A stretch of 64,000 nt of DNA, taken from assembly GCF_005930355.1 (NCBI RefSeq), contig NZ_VDBO01000001.1, positions 593,339-657,338 of the forward strand, read 5' to 3'. The position numbers were made by a program, and so were the translations under genes. The notes beneath the pieces were generated by a model. The model worked only from the letters and a program-made list of their open reading frames with translations. It had not been told where the DNA came from and searched no databases. The stretch comes from Paenibacillus sinopodophylli (lineage in GTDB: Bacteria; Bacillota; Bacilli; Paenibacillales; Paenibacillaceae). Shown piece by piece: positions 33,784 to 43,268 of the stretch. Every line of letters begins with the position of its first letter. Position 1 is the first letter of the stretch.

Positions 33784-34893
33784 ATGCGAAAAAAGTTGAG
33801 TCAGCATCTATTTTTTTATTTGCTTATTTTATCGTTGGTCGTCACATTGGGTATGTATGTTCAACCTTTAAATAATGAACCGGAAGCTCCTGCAACAGAC
33901 TCGCCGCTTACGGTTGTTTCACTTCCTTCAGCTCATCCCGTGCTTGCCGCAACAAGCTTTCATCCGGCTCCGTCACCTACTTCAACACCTGCGTCTGCGC
34001 CTGAATCACCTCAACTCAAAGCAACTCTCAGCCTCATCGATCAACCTATTTCATCCGATTCCAAAACAGATTCTTTATCCGAGCAGCAGCCTGAAGCCCT
34101 GCCGGAAATCAGTGAAATTCCTTTGCCTACATATGAAGTTACCGCTTTTTACTTAAACATACGTACGGAACCAAATGCAAAATCCGAAATCATCAAAGTA
34201 GTTAAGCAAGGCACCTTATTGACCGTTGCAGCGGAAACAGAAAATGGCTGGCTACAGCTAAAAGACCGCGGTTATGTGCATGGCGGCTACGCTGAGAGGG
34301 TGAAAAGAGAGGTGACCATACTTTCCAGCGCACTCGATAATAATCGTCAGCCTACCAACGCAATCGTTGATCGCGGCGCAGAGATCGCGCAGCAATCTGA
34401 ACATATAGAAGAAGAGATCACTATACCTGATCTTGAAATAAGTGAAGTGGAAGAGCTTCAAGCTCCGACCTCACTGGTTAAATCTGATTCAGGTCTAACC
34501 GTAGAGCACATCTCTAAAATATTCGAAAACACGGCGTTATCCGGACATGATTTGGAACAAGCTATCCTCGAAATCGAAGATGAATACGGAATTAACGCTT
34601 ATTTCACAATTGCTGTTATGAAGCTAGAAAGCGGGAACGGTAAAAGCAGCCTCGCAAAGAGGAAAAATAATTTATTCGGTTTAAACGCCATCGATGGAGA
34701 TAAATATAATAAAGCGTTCAGCTTCGAAACCAAAAGTGACAGTGTCCGTAAGTTCGGCCAGCTTCTATCCAAAAACTATGTAGGCAAAGGGCTTACGACC
34801 ATAGAGAAGGTAGCAAGGAAATATTGTCCTGCCAATTCGAAGTGGTCGAGCTTGGTTAAAAACATTATGAAAAGCGATTATCGAAAGCTCTAG
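33784..34893 (+). CDS. Secreted SH3b / glucosaminidase-domain protein
   Basis: The 369-residue protein starts with a basic, then hydrophobic segment (LFFYLLILSLVVTLGMYVQ) that acts as a signal or anchor, followed by a long Pro/Ser/Thr-rich linker (residues 30-115). A bacterial SH3 domain (about 117-165: TAFYLNIRTEPNAKSEIIKVV) is followed after another linker by a C-terminal glucosaminidase-type lysozyme domain (240-365: YGINAYFTIAVMKLESGNGKSSLAKRKNNLFGLNAID) with its catalytic Glu in KLESG. It probably cuts cell-wall glycan. Stand-alone gene. Confidence 0.85.
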   Translation: MRKKLSQHLFFYLLILSLVVTLGMYVQPLNNEPEAPATDSPLTVVSLPSAHPVLAATSFHPAPSPTSTPASAPESPQLKATLSLIDQPISSDSKTDSLSEQQPEALPEISEIPLPTYEVTAFYLNIRTEPNAKSEIIKVVKQGTLLTVAAETENGWLQLKDRGYVHGGYAERVKREVTILSSALDNNRQPTNAIVDRGAEIAQQSEHIEEEITIPDLEISEVEELQAPTSLVKSDSGLTVEHISKIFENTALSGHDLEQAILEIEDEYGINAYFTIAVMKLESGNGKSSLAKRKNNLFGLNAIDGDKYNKAFSFETKSDSVRKFGQLLSKNYVGKGLTTIEKVARKYCPANSKWSSLVKNIMKSDYRKL

Positions 34894-34970
34894 ATGGCAA
34901 TTTGTTTTAGATTATGTTATTTTCAATTTCAAAGAAGCTGATGATAACAAGCTAAAGGAGGTTGCCTGCG

Positions 34971-35498
34971 ATGAGCGATATCGTTCAAAAAGTGCCGTTC
35001 GGCTATGAACCGCCAGTAGACGAGCTCAAAGGGACAATTGTTTATTATGATTCGTTCGAGCATACGACTGACCGAGAACTGGATCTTGCGTACGCCATCA
35101 CCAAGGCTCGTTCTTTCCGCAAGCTGGTTCTATATCCGCTGCACGAGCAAAGTATAAGACGAATGTCCAAGGAGGAGGTTAAGCCTTTCTATAAGCGGGA
35201 GGACCGGCTTCATGATTGGAAGCGGGAACGAGGTGCCACAGAGGTTATCGTAGAGAGATTGGAAATTAAACGTAAAAAATATACGCCGATTGACTCGGCA
35301 CTTCGTCATTTATCTGAGACGTACCCCAAACCCTTGTTTATCCTTATGACCGGTGAGCTGGCTAACCTATTCGCATCCTACTCCTCGTTCGACGAGTGGA
35401 TTGTCAAAGTCAGGTTGTTGCTTACAAACGAATCGGCTGGCTTGCATCCTAAACTTATTGCAAACAGGCATAGATGGGAATCCATCGTTCATACATAG
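34971..35498 (+). CDS. Hypothetical protein, no family recognised
   Basis: The 175-residue soluble protein shows no signal peptide or membrane segment and no motif I recognise. It starts SDIVQKVPFGYEPPVDELKG and has several conserved-looking charged stretches (KREDRLHDWKRERGATEVIVERLE). The ATG at 34971 lies nine bases behind AAAGGAGG; the frame is open three codons upstream. It stands alone between the wall hydrolase and the spore germination genes and is followed by a terminator. It is likely a Paenibacillus-group protein. Confidence 0.65.
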   Translation: MSDIVQKVPFGYEPPVDELKGTIVYYDSFEHTTDRELDLAYAITKARSFRKLVLYPLHEQSIRRMSKEEVKPFYKREDRLHDWKRERGATEVIVERLEIKRKKYTPIDSALRHLSETYPKPLFILMTGELANLFASYSSFDEWIVKVRLLLTNESAGLHPKLIANRHRWESIVHT

Positions 35499-35501
35499 AA
35501 G

Positions 35502-35539
35502 AGAGCCGTTCACGAAAACTCGTGAGCGGCTCTTTTTTT
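35502..35539 (+). terminator. Terminator after the hypothetical gene
   Basis: Stem AGAGCCGTTCACGA / TCGTGAGCGGCTCT with loop AAAC and seven T; a textbook rho-independent terminator. Confidence 0.9.
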
Positions 35540-35545
35540 GAAATG

Positions 35546-35692
35546 CTAGCCTGTAGAAGGGCTGTTTGGTACATGGCCTTTCTGATTACGGTTCTCCTCT
35601 GTGGAAGCCGCTACGTTGTTCTCTGCTTCGCTTGAGCTCGCTTTGAACGCTTTATTTTTTGCGGGTATGGATTGATTTTTGTGCTTTCCCAT
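35546..35692 (-). CDS. Small basic-N-terminal protein (48 aa), possible minor spore protein
   Basis: A short minus-strand frame reads MGKHKNQSIPAKNKAFK, continues with a Ser/Glu/Asn-rich part (ASSSEAENNVAASTEENRN) and ends QKGHVPNSPSTG. It starts nine bases behind a CTGGAGGGAT ribosome binding site. Small hydrophilic proteins with a lysine-rich start and no hydrophobic residues resemble minor acid-soluble spore proteins such as SspN or SspO, and it lies next to the ger operon, but there is no specific match I can name. Assignment to spores is inference. Confidence 0.55.
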   Translation of the reverse strand: MGKHKNQSIPAKNKAFKASSSEAENNVAASTEENRNQKGHVPNSPSTG

Positions 35693-35859
35693 CGTTTATC
35701 CCTCCAGATATTCAATTGCCTAGCTCATGCGCGAGCTCATATAGGTTATCCATGTTCGTATGAATTCATTTGCGAGTGTCCTTCATTGGATAGAAAACGA
35801 AACATTGGAAAATAATAAACAAACCTTTTACCCTGCTTCTAAAGAAAGGGACCTATGAT

Positions 35860-37371
35860 ATGACAGCAGCTTTCCATTCACATGACCAAGCTATTTCACC
35901 ACATATCGATCAAGTTCGTGCTCAGATGGAAGCACTGCTTGCAGACTGCAGCGATGCTGCTTATCTCGAATGCATGATAGGCAAAAAAGTGAAGGGCTTT
36001 TTTTACTATTTCAATGGCTTAACGAATGAAGAGCGGTTGAATGAAATTAGGTACGACATTGCGGATTGGAACATTGACGAAGGATCAGAGTGGTTGGAAT
36101 CTATTGCTCAAGAAGTGACAGCCTTCAATTGTTCAAGAACGGATTCATTCACAGATATGATGGATCAAATGACACTAGGCAATGCAATTCTTCTCGTAGA
36201 CGGCAATGATTTCGGCTATGTATTCTCGCTCTCCGAATGGCGGAAACGTGCGATTGAGGACCCCGTTGCCGAATCGGTCATTCGTGGACCAAGAGAAGGC
36301 TTTACAGAATCACTTGATGACAACATCGCCATGCTTCGCCGTAGAATTCGTAAGTCTTCCTTGAAGATGAAAGGGATCGAAATCGGAGAATATACGAAAA
36401 CACGCGTAGTCATTGGCTTTATTGAAGGACTTGCTGCTCCCGAATTGATTCAGGAGATTGAAGAGCGTCTGTCAGCGATTGTGATAGATGGCGTGCTTGA
36501 GAGCGGTAATATCGAGGAATATATTGAGGATCAGCCTTACTCACCGTTTCCTCAATTAATATCTACGGAACGGCCTGATACGGTAGCGGGCAACTTGCTA
36601 GAAGGACGTGCGGTCATCTTCACAGACCATACACCGTTTGCTTTAATCGCGCCGATTAGCTTGTTTTCCCTAATGCAATCACCAGAAGACTATTATCAAC
36701 GCTTTATGATTTCTACCTTTATTCGTTGGCTTCGTTATTTGTTTTTCCTAGTTGCCTTACTTGCACCATCTGCTTACGTGGCGCTGTTAACCTACCATCA
36801 AGAGATGATTCCTTCGGCATTGCTGCTTAGTATTGCTAAATCGCGAGAGTCGATCCCATTTCCTGCATTAGTCGAAGCATTTATTATGGAGACCATGTTC
36901 GAGGCGCTTAGAGAAGCAGGCGTAAGGCTTCCCAAACAGGTCGGCGCAGCGGTTAGTATCGTAGGCGCTTTGGTCATCGGGCAAGCAGCTACGTCGGCAG
37001 GACTGGTCTCCTCGCCAATGGTCATGGTCGTGGCGATAACGGGCATCGCATCATTTCTGCTGCCTCATTATTCGATTGGTATTTCCATTCGGCTGCTCCG
37101 ATTTCCAATTATGCTCATGGCAGGCATGCTTGGTCTGCTGGGGTTATTAATAGGCGTTATTGGCATTGTCATCCATTTGAGTGGACTGCGCTCCTTCGGG
37201 GTGCCTTACTTATCGCCTATCGCCCCGATGATGGTTGGAGAATGGAAAGATGTAGTGATGCGACCACAAGGCTGGTTATCGCGTCAACGGCCTCGTCTTA
37301 CAAGAAGCGGGGGAGGCTTTCGCAAAGGCGAAAGGCGCAAAAACGTCGGCACTTCCAACAGGAGAGAGTGA
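35860..37371 (+). CDS. Spore germination protein A subunit (GerA family)
   Basis: The 503-residue protein is the A subunit of a GerA-type germinant receptor of the spore inner membrane. An N-terminal cytosolic domain (1-290) includes NAILLVDGNDFGYVFSLSEWRKRAIEDPVAESVIRGPREGFTES, the family hallmark, followed by five or so membrane segments beginning near WLRYLFFLVALLAPSAYVALL, with FMETMFEALREAGVRLPK-type motif in between. It is the first gene of a four-gene operon with C, a small protein and B. The germinant is unknown. Confidence 0.95.
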   Translation: MTAAFHSHDQAISPHIDQVRAQMEALLADCSDAAYLECMIGKKVKGFFYYFNGLTNEERLNEIRYDIADWNIDEGSEWLESIAQEVTAFNCSRTDSFTDMMDQMTLGNAILLVDGNDFGYVFSLSEWRKRAIEDPVAESVIRGPREGFTESLDDNIAMLRRRIRKSSLKMKGIEIGEYTKTRVVIGFIEGLAAPELIQEIEERLSAIVIDGVLESGNIEEYIEDQPYSPFPQLISTERPDTVAGNLLEGRAVIFTDHTPFALIAPISLFSLMQSPEDYYQRFMISTFIRWLRYLFFLVALLAPSAYVALLTYHQEMIPSALLLSIAKSRESIPFPALVEAFIMETMFEALREAGVRLPKQVGAAVSIVGALVIGQAATSAGLVSSPMVMVVAITGIASFLLPHYSIGISIRLLRFPIMLMAGMLGLLGLLIGVIGIVIHLSGLRSFGVPYLSPIAPMMVGEWKDVVMRPQGWLSRQRPRLTRSGGGFRKGERRKNVGTSNRRE

Positions 37372-37381
37372 GTGATCAGCA

Positions 37382-38602
37382 TTGAATCGTTCCCGATCTA
37401 TTCGATCTCGTTTGATTTTATGCGGCTTATCTGTAATCAGTGTATTGCAGTTGACAGGGTGCTGGGATCGCGTCGAAGTAAATGATATAGCGATTATTGT
37501 TGGTGCTGGCATCGATCAAGTGAGTGCGAATCAAGTGAAGCTTTCAGCTGAAATTTATATACCTGAAGAGAGCAATGCGGAAACTCAGAGCGGAGGAAGC
37601 AAAAGCGCCAGCGGTAATGGAAAAACGTTCGTTTCCAGCGCTTCTGGTTCATCCATGTCCGAAGCGATGTATAAGCTGCAAGAACGTCTATCGCGAAAGC
37701 TGTATTGGGGACATAATGACATATTTGTTTTTGGCCAGAAAAGAGCTGCACAAGGCATAGATGATGATCTCGATTTTATTATGAGATATGTGCGGATGCG
37801 GGAGAGAGCAAACGTGTACGTAGCGGAGGGCAGAGCCGTTGATATTTTAGGAATTAACCCCCGTTTGGAGCCTAATTCGATGGAGGCGCTAAGCGAACTC
37901 TCCAAAACAGAAATCAGCACAACCGTCGATTTGAAACAAGTGATTGAGCGTATCGTCGAAACGCCTGAAGAAACATTTTGCGTACCCTACCTTAATCCAG
38001 GCAGCTTGCTTACGGGTGAAAGTCATATTCGCAAACCGAACGTTTCCTATTTTCAGGGGATGAGTATATTCAATAAAACAAAGATGGTCGGCTGGATGAA
38101 CAATGATCTAACTTGGGGCTATTTCTGGATAACGAACCGAATTAAAGCCAATACGATTATTGCAGTAGGTCATCATCCCCATAACGAAACCGTTGCAGTA
38201 CAACTTACTAACAGCAAAACAAAACTTGTCCCTCACATCACACCCGGTGGGAAGTGGATTATGAAGATCATCGTGCGAAGTCAAGGAAATATGATGCAAA
38301 ATACGACCGAAATCGATTTTATGAATCCTAAGGAACATGCTGAGCTCGTGGAGCTAGTAAGTGAAGAGGTTCAAATAAGTATCAAGAATACAATGCGAGA
38401 GCTTCAGAAAAAGATTAAGGTGGATGCTGTCGATTTCGGCAATTCCTTTCGCAAAAAATATCCGAAACAATGGAATAATGTGAAAACCAATTGGAATGAG
38501 ACATTTCAGCAGGTACAGCTCGAGTTTGATGTACAAGTATCCATTCCTCGCCCAGGCGTGCTTAACCAAACGATCAGACAAATGAAAGGAGGGAACCATT
38601 AA
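37382..38602 (+). CDS. Spore germination lipoprotein C subunit (Ger(x)C family)
   Basis: The 406-residue protein has a signal peptide ending in lipobox QLTGC (Cys27) and the GerC sequence WDRVEVNDIAIIVGAGID. Later motifs include LSRKLYWGHNDIFVFGQKRA and NTMRELQKKIKVDAVDFG. It sits on the outer face of the inner spore membrane and works with the A and B subunits. TTG 37382 is the only start compatible with the signal peptide. It follows the A gene by 10 bases; a Ser/Gly-rich insert (ETQSGGSKSASGNGK) is seen near residue 70. Confidence 0.92.
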   Translation: MNRSRSIRSRLILCGLSVISVLQLTGCWDRVEVNDIAIIVGAGIDQVSANQVKLSAEIYIPEESNAETQSGGSKSASGNGKTFVSSASGSSMSEAMYKLQERLSRKLYWGHNDIFVFGQKRAAQGIDDDLDFIMRYVRMRERANVYVAEGRAVDILGINPRLEPNSMEALSELSKTEISTTVDLKQVIERIVETPEETFCVPYLNPGSLLTGESHIRKPNVSYFQGMSIFNKTKMVGWMNNDLTWGYFWITNRIKANTIIAVGHHPHNETVAVQLTNSKTKLVPHITPGGKWIMKIIVRSQGNMMQNTTEIDFMNPKEHAELVELVSEEVQISIKNTMRELQKKIKVDAVDFGNSFRKKYPKQWNNVKTNWNETFQQVQLEFDVQVSIPRPGVLNQTIRQMKGGNH

Positions 38603-38603
38603 C

Positions 38604-38828
38604 ATGCCTTGGACAACCATTGCGGTAGTATGGGGTACAACCTTCGTGTATGGTTTACTGGACCGCTCATGGATGTCATATGCTCCAAGAGACAAAGTAC
38701 TCATGTTCACTATCCTAGTTATCGCATTGTTGTTATCCGTTGGTCTTGGGATAAATCCAGAGCTGCCAGGGTTGACTGAGCTTATTAATGGTTTGTATCG
38801 TCCATTCAGAAGCTTGCTTGCACCCTAA
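38604..38828 (+). CDS. Small membrane protein in the ger operon
   Basis: The 74-residue protein has two hydrophobic segments (TIAVVWGTTFVYGLLD and VLMFTILVIALLLSVGLG) and an amphipathic Pro-rich end. It lies one base after the C gene stop and before the B gene. Small proteins of this kind, sometimes called D subunits, occur in some ger operons of Bacillus, where they modulate the receptor. Whether this one is homologous I cannot prove from sequence alone. Confidence 0.7.
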   Translation: MPWTTIAVVWGTTFVYGLLDRSWMSYAPRDKVLMFTILVIALLLSVGLGINPELPGLTELINGLYRPFRSLLAP

Positions 38829-38886
38829 AGACATGAGTACAAGATGACCCGGCATACAGAACTTTACGAGGGAGGCGCAGCAGCTT

Positions 38887-39993
38887 ATGGTACAGGGTAG
38901 AATTTCTGCGTTTCAATTAGCGATTCTGATGTTTCAGATCATCCTAAGCTCATCCGTTCTGTTAATGCCTTCGATCTCGACAACCTTGTCAGGCAAGGAT
39001 ATGTGGATGACACCTATACTAGGATCTGTGACAGGATATTTGACGATATGGCTTGTTCTTAAGCTCCACCACCTATCACCAAACGGCTCGTTTATCAAAC
39101 TGCTGGTGGGGACATTTGGGAAATGGATCGGATTAAGCATGAGCGTTGCCTTTATCATTTTCCAAATTCACATTCTAGCTATTACGACTAGAGATTATGG
39201 CGAATTTATCGTAACCAATTTTTACTTGAAGACGCCGATTCAAGTGATTATCGGCGCCATGCTGCTGCTTTGCGCTTGGGTTGTAAAAGGTGGAATCGAA
39301 GTGATGGCCCGCACGGGACAAATTTTTATTCCAATTATCACGTTTTGCACGTTGATTATTTGCATATTGCTTTTTCCTGAGCTGAATCCTTCTGAAATTC
39401 TGCCGATGTTTGAGCGAGGCGTGCAGCCTATAATGAAAGGTACAATTGTCGTTGGAGGCTGGTTTTGCCAAGTCACGCTCATCCTGTTTATTTTGCCACT
39501 TGTGAAAGATGTGAAGGTATTCCGGAAATGGGGATATCTTACGGTAACGGCAATTACGGTGATGATGCTCATTGCAAATTTAACTGTTTTTATGCTGATG
39601 GGGGAGAGCACAGCTTTTTTCAACTATCCGCTGTTTACCGCTTCGCGTTATATTGCATATGCTGAATTTTTTGAACATGTAGAGGCTGTTGTCATGATGG
39701 TGTGGGTGCTGGGGGAGTTTTTCAAAATCAGTTTTTACTATTTTGTCATACAGAAAGGCATCGCAGAGACCTTTACGGTTACAAAGCCAGCGATATTGGT
39801 TGTGCCGGTAGGCCTGCTGTTGTTTACTTCGACCTTCTGGCTCGCCAGAGACTTCCGAATGATAGGGGAGTTTATCAGCAATGCTGGAACCCTTTATATC
39901 ATAACAGGAAACGTGATCTTCCCATTCCTCGTTTATTGCATAGCGCGGATAAAGAGAAAGATAGGATCTGGACAAGCTCAAAACAAAGCCTGA
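38887..39993 (+). CDS. Spore germination permease B subunit (GerB family)
   Basis: The 368-residue protein belongs to the amino acid-polyamine-organocation-like GerB permeases, with about ten membrane helices and the opening ISAFQLAILMFQIILSSSVLLMPS. It is the germinant-binding subunit. The gene is last in the operon, 58 bases behind the small membrane protein gene; gene order A-C-small-B differs from the classic A-B-C. Confidence 0.93.
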   Translation: MVQGRISAFQLAILMFQIILSSSVLLMPSISTTLSGKDMWMTPILGSVTGYLTIWLVLKLHHLSPNGSFIKLLVGTFGKWIGLSMSVAFIIFQIHILAITTRDYGEFIVTNFYLKTPIQVIIGAMLLLCAWVVKGGIEVMARTGQIFIPIITFCTLIICILLFPELNPSEILPMFERGVQPIMKGTIVVGGWFCQVTLILFILPLVKDVKVFRKWGYLTVTAITVMMLIANLTVFMLMGESTAFFNYPLFTASRYIAYAEFFEHVEAVVMMVWVLGEFFKISFYYFVIQKGIAETFTVTKPAILVVPVGLLLFTSTFWLARDFRMIGEFISNAGTLYIITGNVIFPFLVYCIARIKRKIGSGQAQNKA

Positions 39994-40018
39994 CTTCAAT
40001 GAAGAAGTCAGGCTTTGT
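39983..40018. terminator. Terminator after the ger operon
   Basis: A near-perfect stem ACAAAGCCTGACTTC / GAAGTCAGGCTTTGT overlaps the end of the gerB gene; T-rich sequence follows. It may also serve the converging trhO gene. Confidence 0.85.
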
Positions 40019-40039
40019 CTGGTCTTTATCATTGCTGTG

Positions 40040-40942
40040 CTATGCTTGAATACTAATGACATGCTCTTCACATGCTGTAGAGCAGAAGCCATCCTTCGTA
40101 TCTAGACAATCCCTACATACGATGTGCTGGCGATGACAGGAATCATCGGCGCAATTGATATACGTATCGGCAGGCTCGCTGCAATGGTGGCATTTGCCTA
40201 CGACAACAGCCTCATCGGTTTGGTTGATGACGACTGAGGTACGCTCGTCGAATACGTAACATTTGCCATCGAACAGCTTTCCTTGCACTTCTTCGTCTTT
40301 ACCATACGTAACAATGCCGCCTTCAAGCTGGTAAACATCTTTGAAGCCCTCACTAAGCATAACGCCTGTCAGCTTCTCGCAGCGTATACCGCCTGTGCAA
40401 TAGGTTAGAATAGGCTTGTCCTTGAACTCAGCCATATTCTCACGAAGCCACTCTGGGAATTCCTTGAATGTTTCAAGGCTAGGACGGATCGCATTACGGA
40501 AATGACCGAGGTCATATTCATAGTCGCTGCGCCCGTCAAGTACGATGACATCTTCTCTTTGCAAGTAATCGTGGAAATCTTTTGGTGATAGCCTGGTTCC
40601 GCTTAATGTGTTCGGGTCAAGAGGCTTGTCGTAACGCAGCGTAACAAGCTCCTTCTTGTAGCGAACGAATATTTTTTTGAAGGCATGCTGATCGACGTCG
40701 TCGATTTTGAACACCATATCCGAGAATAGTGGGTTAGCACGCATATGTTCGATATATTGTTCCGTTTGCTCTACCGTTCCAGAAAGCGTACCGTTGATGC
40801 CTTCGTCAGCAATCAGGATGCGCCCCTTCACGTTTAGTTCCTTACAATATGCAAGATGCTCGGCTGCAAATTGCTCGGCATCAGGCACAGCTACGAATTT
40901 ATAATACAACAACACGCGGTATGGTTTAACTTCGCTCATCAT
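40040..40942 (-). CDS. trhO: tRNA uridine 5-hydroxylase, rhodanese family
   Basis: The 300-residue protein matches TrhO/YceA: an N-terminal UPF0176 domain (residues 1-100, [17 protein letters not shown]), a rhodanese domain (about 120-220) with catalytic Cys in [13 protein letters not shown], and a C-terminal zinc-like Cys cluster ([31 protein letters not shown]). The enzyme forms 5-hydroxyuridine at position 34 of certain tRNAs using oxygen. ATG 40942 or the next codon (also ATG) may be used, both behind GGAAAGGAAC. It stands alone. Confidence 0.92.
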   Translation of the reverse strand: MMSEVKPYRVLLYYKFVAVPDAEQFAAEHLAYCKELNVKGRILIADEGINGTLSGTVEQTEQYIEHMRANPLFSDMVFKIDDVDQHAFKKIFVRYKKELVTLRYDKPLDPNTLSGTRLSPKDFHDYLQREDVIVLDGRSDYEYDLGHFRNAIRPSLETFKEFPEWLRENMAEFKDKPILTYCTGGIRCEKLTGVMLSEGFKDVYQLEGGIVTYGKDEEVQGKLFDGKCYVFDERTSVVINQTDEAVVVGKCHHCSEPADTYINCADDSCHRQHIVCRDCLDTKDGFCSTACEEHVISIQA

Positions 40943-41102
40943 AGTCGTTCCTTTCCGGTAAACAAATAAAAATCATACTACATTATAGTTGAATCATGTC
41001 ATAAATACAATGTATATCAACAATGAACTTCATTATAGTACAAAAACAGCTTCTAGGAAACGATAATCACCCATTCGATCCGATAGACAGATAGCCCCTT
41101 CC

Positions 41103-41984
41103 TCAATGTTCCAGCAGTTCGATGAATCGGTTCGCCGCAATTGATTGTGCAGCATCTCGCTGAACAGCAAAGCCCACGGAGCGGAACGGGACAGCTTCAC
41201 TTAGCTGCAAGATAAATAGTTTCTCCTCGTCTACAAACTGTTGAATGAAAGCTTGTGTTACAAATGCTGCGCCATAACCTCTCATTGCAACCTCAACAAG
41301 CATGTCCATACTGCTCAGTTCCATGTCAGCCTCAGCTGTAAGGCCTTGCATGGTAAACCAATGATCAATAAAAACCCTCGTACTGCTTCCCTCAGAGAGT
41401 AGAAGAAGAGGGAGCTCAGCTAGTTGAGCTGGAGTAATCGTGTGAGCAGTCAAATGACGGTAGGCGGCACCTACAACGAAGCAATCCTGAATGTCTGTTA
41501 GAGGCTGTACCGATAACGATGGATCAGCGAACGGCAGATGAACGAGTCCGATGTCGATCAGACCAGCTTTAAGCCTAGACCGTATATCCGCCGTTTTACC
41601 TTGCAACAGACGGATGCGGACATCTGGAAATTGTGCATGAAAAGAATCAAGCAGAGGCAGAAGCAAATGCTTAATGATAGGTCCACTGGCACCGATTCGC
41701 AGTTCACCCGCATTTAGCGTTTTGAGCGCTTGCAATTTCGTCTCTCCGAGCTGCATGACGGCGAAAGATTTCTCCGCATATTCAAGAACAGATGCACCCT
41801 CTGGTGTCAGTCTAACCCCTTTGGAGAGACGATCGAACAGCTTGACATCAAGCTGAGTCTCTAATTGTTTGATCGCATAGCTGACAGAAGGCTGCGTAAT
41901 ATGAAGCTCTTGAGCAGCTTTTGTCAAATTGCCCAGCTTGGCGGTATGGATAAAGATACGATACCATTCCATATTAGCTTGCAT
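41103..41984 (-). CDS. LysR-family transcriptional regulator
   Basis: The 293-residue protein has the LysR helix-turn-helix (residues 3-60: EWYRIFIHTAKLGNLTKAAQELHITQPSVSYAIKQLETQLDVKLFDR) and a periplasmic-binding-like effector domain from about 90. ATG 41984 with AGAGAGG eight bases upstream is preferred. It is divergent from the chorismate synthase gene, with about 115 bases between the start codons, the typical arrangement for a LysR protein controlling its neighbour. Confidence 0.9.
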   Translation of the reverse strand: MQANMEWYRIFIHTAKLGNLTKAAQELHITQPSVSYAIKQLETQLDVKLFDRLSKGVRLTPEGASVLEYAEKSFAVMQLGETKLQALKTLNAGELRIGASGPIIKHLLLPLLDSFHAQFPDVRIRLLQGKTADIRSRLKAGLIDIGLVHLPFADPSLSVQPLTDIQDCFVVGAAYRHLTAHTITPAQLAELPLLLLSEGSSTRVFIDHWFTMQGLTAEADMELSSMDMLVEVAMRGYGAAFVTQAFIQQFVDEEKLFILQLSEAVPFRSVGFAVQRDAAQSIAANRFIELLEH

Positions 41985-42099
41985 GATATAACCTCTCTCT
42001 ATGGCAAAGGCATTATATTTTGATTTCATTTATTTCACTTTCGAAATTATAATAGACAGATAACGAATGCGTCAACGCATTCAATCGGGAGGAATTAGG

Positions 42100-43155
42100 A
42101 TGGCAGGAAACACATATGGAGAAAGCTTCAAGATTACTACCTTTGGTGAATCGCATGGTGAGGCTGTTGGTGTCATCGTCGATGGCGTTACGCCTGGCGT
42201 TGAGCTAGATGAACAATACATTCAATTGCAAATGGACAGACGCAAGCCCGGACAATCCTCGGTTACTTCACCGCGCAAAGAGTATGACATCATCAGCATA
42301 CTCTCTGGGATGTTCGAAGGGAAAACGACAGGAACTCCCTTATTTATTATGCTGCATAATAAAGATATGAGACCGGATGCTTACAGCGATATTCAATATT
42401 CATTCCGTCCTGGACATGCGGATTTCACTTATTTGCAGAAATATGGCATTAGGGATCATCGCGGAAGCGGGCGTGCATCCGGCAGAGAAACAGCAGGCCG
42501 TGTTGCTGGGGGAGCCGTTGCCCGCAAGCTGCTTGAAAATAAAGGGATTAGTATCGTGGCCTACACGAAAGAAATTGGCGGCATAAAATGCGAAACGTTT
42601 GTGGAGGAGTCCATTGAACAAAACGCGGTTCGAGCGTGCGATCCAGAAGCAGCCGTCCGCATGATTAAAAAAATCGAGCATTTGGCTTCAATTGGCGACA
42701 GCTGCGGCGGTATTGTGGAATGTCGGATTAGAGGCATGAAGCCGGGCATCGGAGAACCCGTATTCGATAAACTCGATGCAGAGCTGGCTAAAGCTATGCT
42801 GTCGATCGGAGCCGTTAAAGGCATTGAATTCGGTGCAGGCTTTGCTGCTGCCGACATGCTGGGCAGCGAGCATAATGATGAGATGAGCAAGGATGGGTTT
42901 CTAAGCAATCATGCTGGTGGCATTATAGGCGGCATCAGCACAGGTGAAGAAATTGTATTCCGTATAGCAGTTAAGCCCACCTCATCGATATCCTTGCCTC
43001 AACATACAGTTGACATCCATGGCGACGAGAAAATGATTGAGACGATCGGAAGGCATGATCCGTGTATATGTCCTCGTATTATTCCGGTCGTTGAAGCTAT
43101 GGCATGCATAGTGGTAGAGGATTTATGGAAGCGGCAAGCCGCTATGCATGGCTAG
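42100..43155 (+). CDS. aroC: Chorismate synthase, proteobacterial/clostridial type
   Basis: The enzyme (351 aa) makes chorismate from 5-enolpyruvylshikimate 3-phosphate with reduced FMN. Motifs are GESHGEAVGVIVDGV, DRRKPGQSSVTSPRKE, RPGHADFTYLQKYG-IRDHRGSGRASGRETAGRVAGGAVA, and GRHDPCICPR near the end, all characteristic. The form is the shorter E. coli/clostridial kind and not the 390-residue B. subtilis AroF kind that normally lies in the aro operon of Paenibacillus. It stands apart from other aro genes, with a divergent LysR regulator, so it may be a second copy. ATG 42100 follows GGGAGGAATTAGG. Confidence 0.92.
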   Translation: MAGNTYGESFKITTFGESHGEAVGVIVDGVTPGVELDEQYIQLQMDRRKPGQSSVTSPRKEYDIISILSGMFEGKTTGTPLFIMLHNKDMRPDAYSDIQYSFRPGHADFTYLQKYGIRDHRGSGRASGRETAGRVAGGAVARKLLENKGISIVAYTKEIGGIKCETFVEESIEQNAVRACDPEAAVRMIKKIEHLASIGDSCGGIVECRIRGMKPGIGEPVFDKLDAELAKAMLSIGAVKGIEFGAGFAAADMLGSEHNDEMSKDGFLSNHAGGIIGGISTGEEIVFRIAVKPTSSISLPQHTVDIHGDEKMIETIGRHDPCICPRIIPVVEAMACIVVEDLWKRQAAMHG

Positions 43156-43268
43156 ATAAGCTGCATGCAGCATATGCAAGCAAGCACCGATTGCAGGCTA
43201 GAAGAGAGGCACATCCACCTCCAATTATGCTATGCTTATCCTTGACCATTAGCGAGAGGAGACTATTC

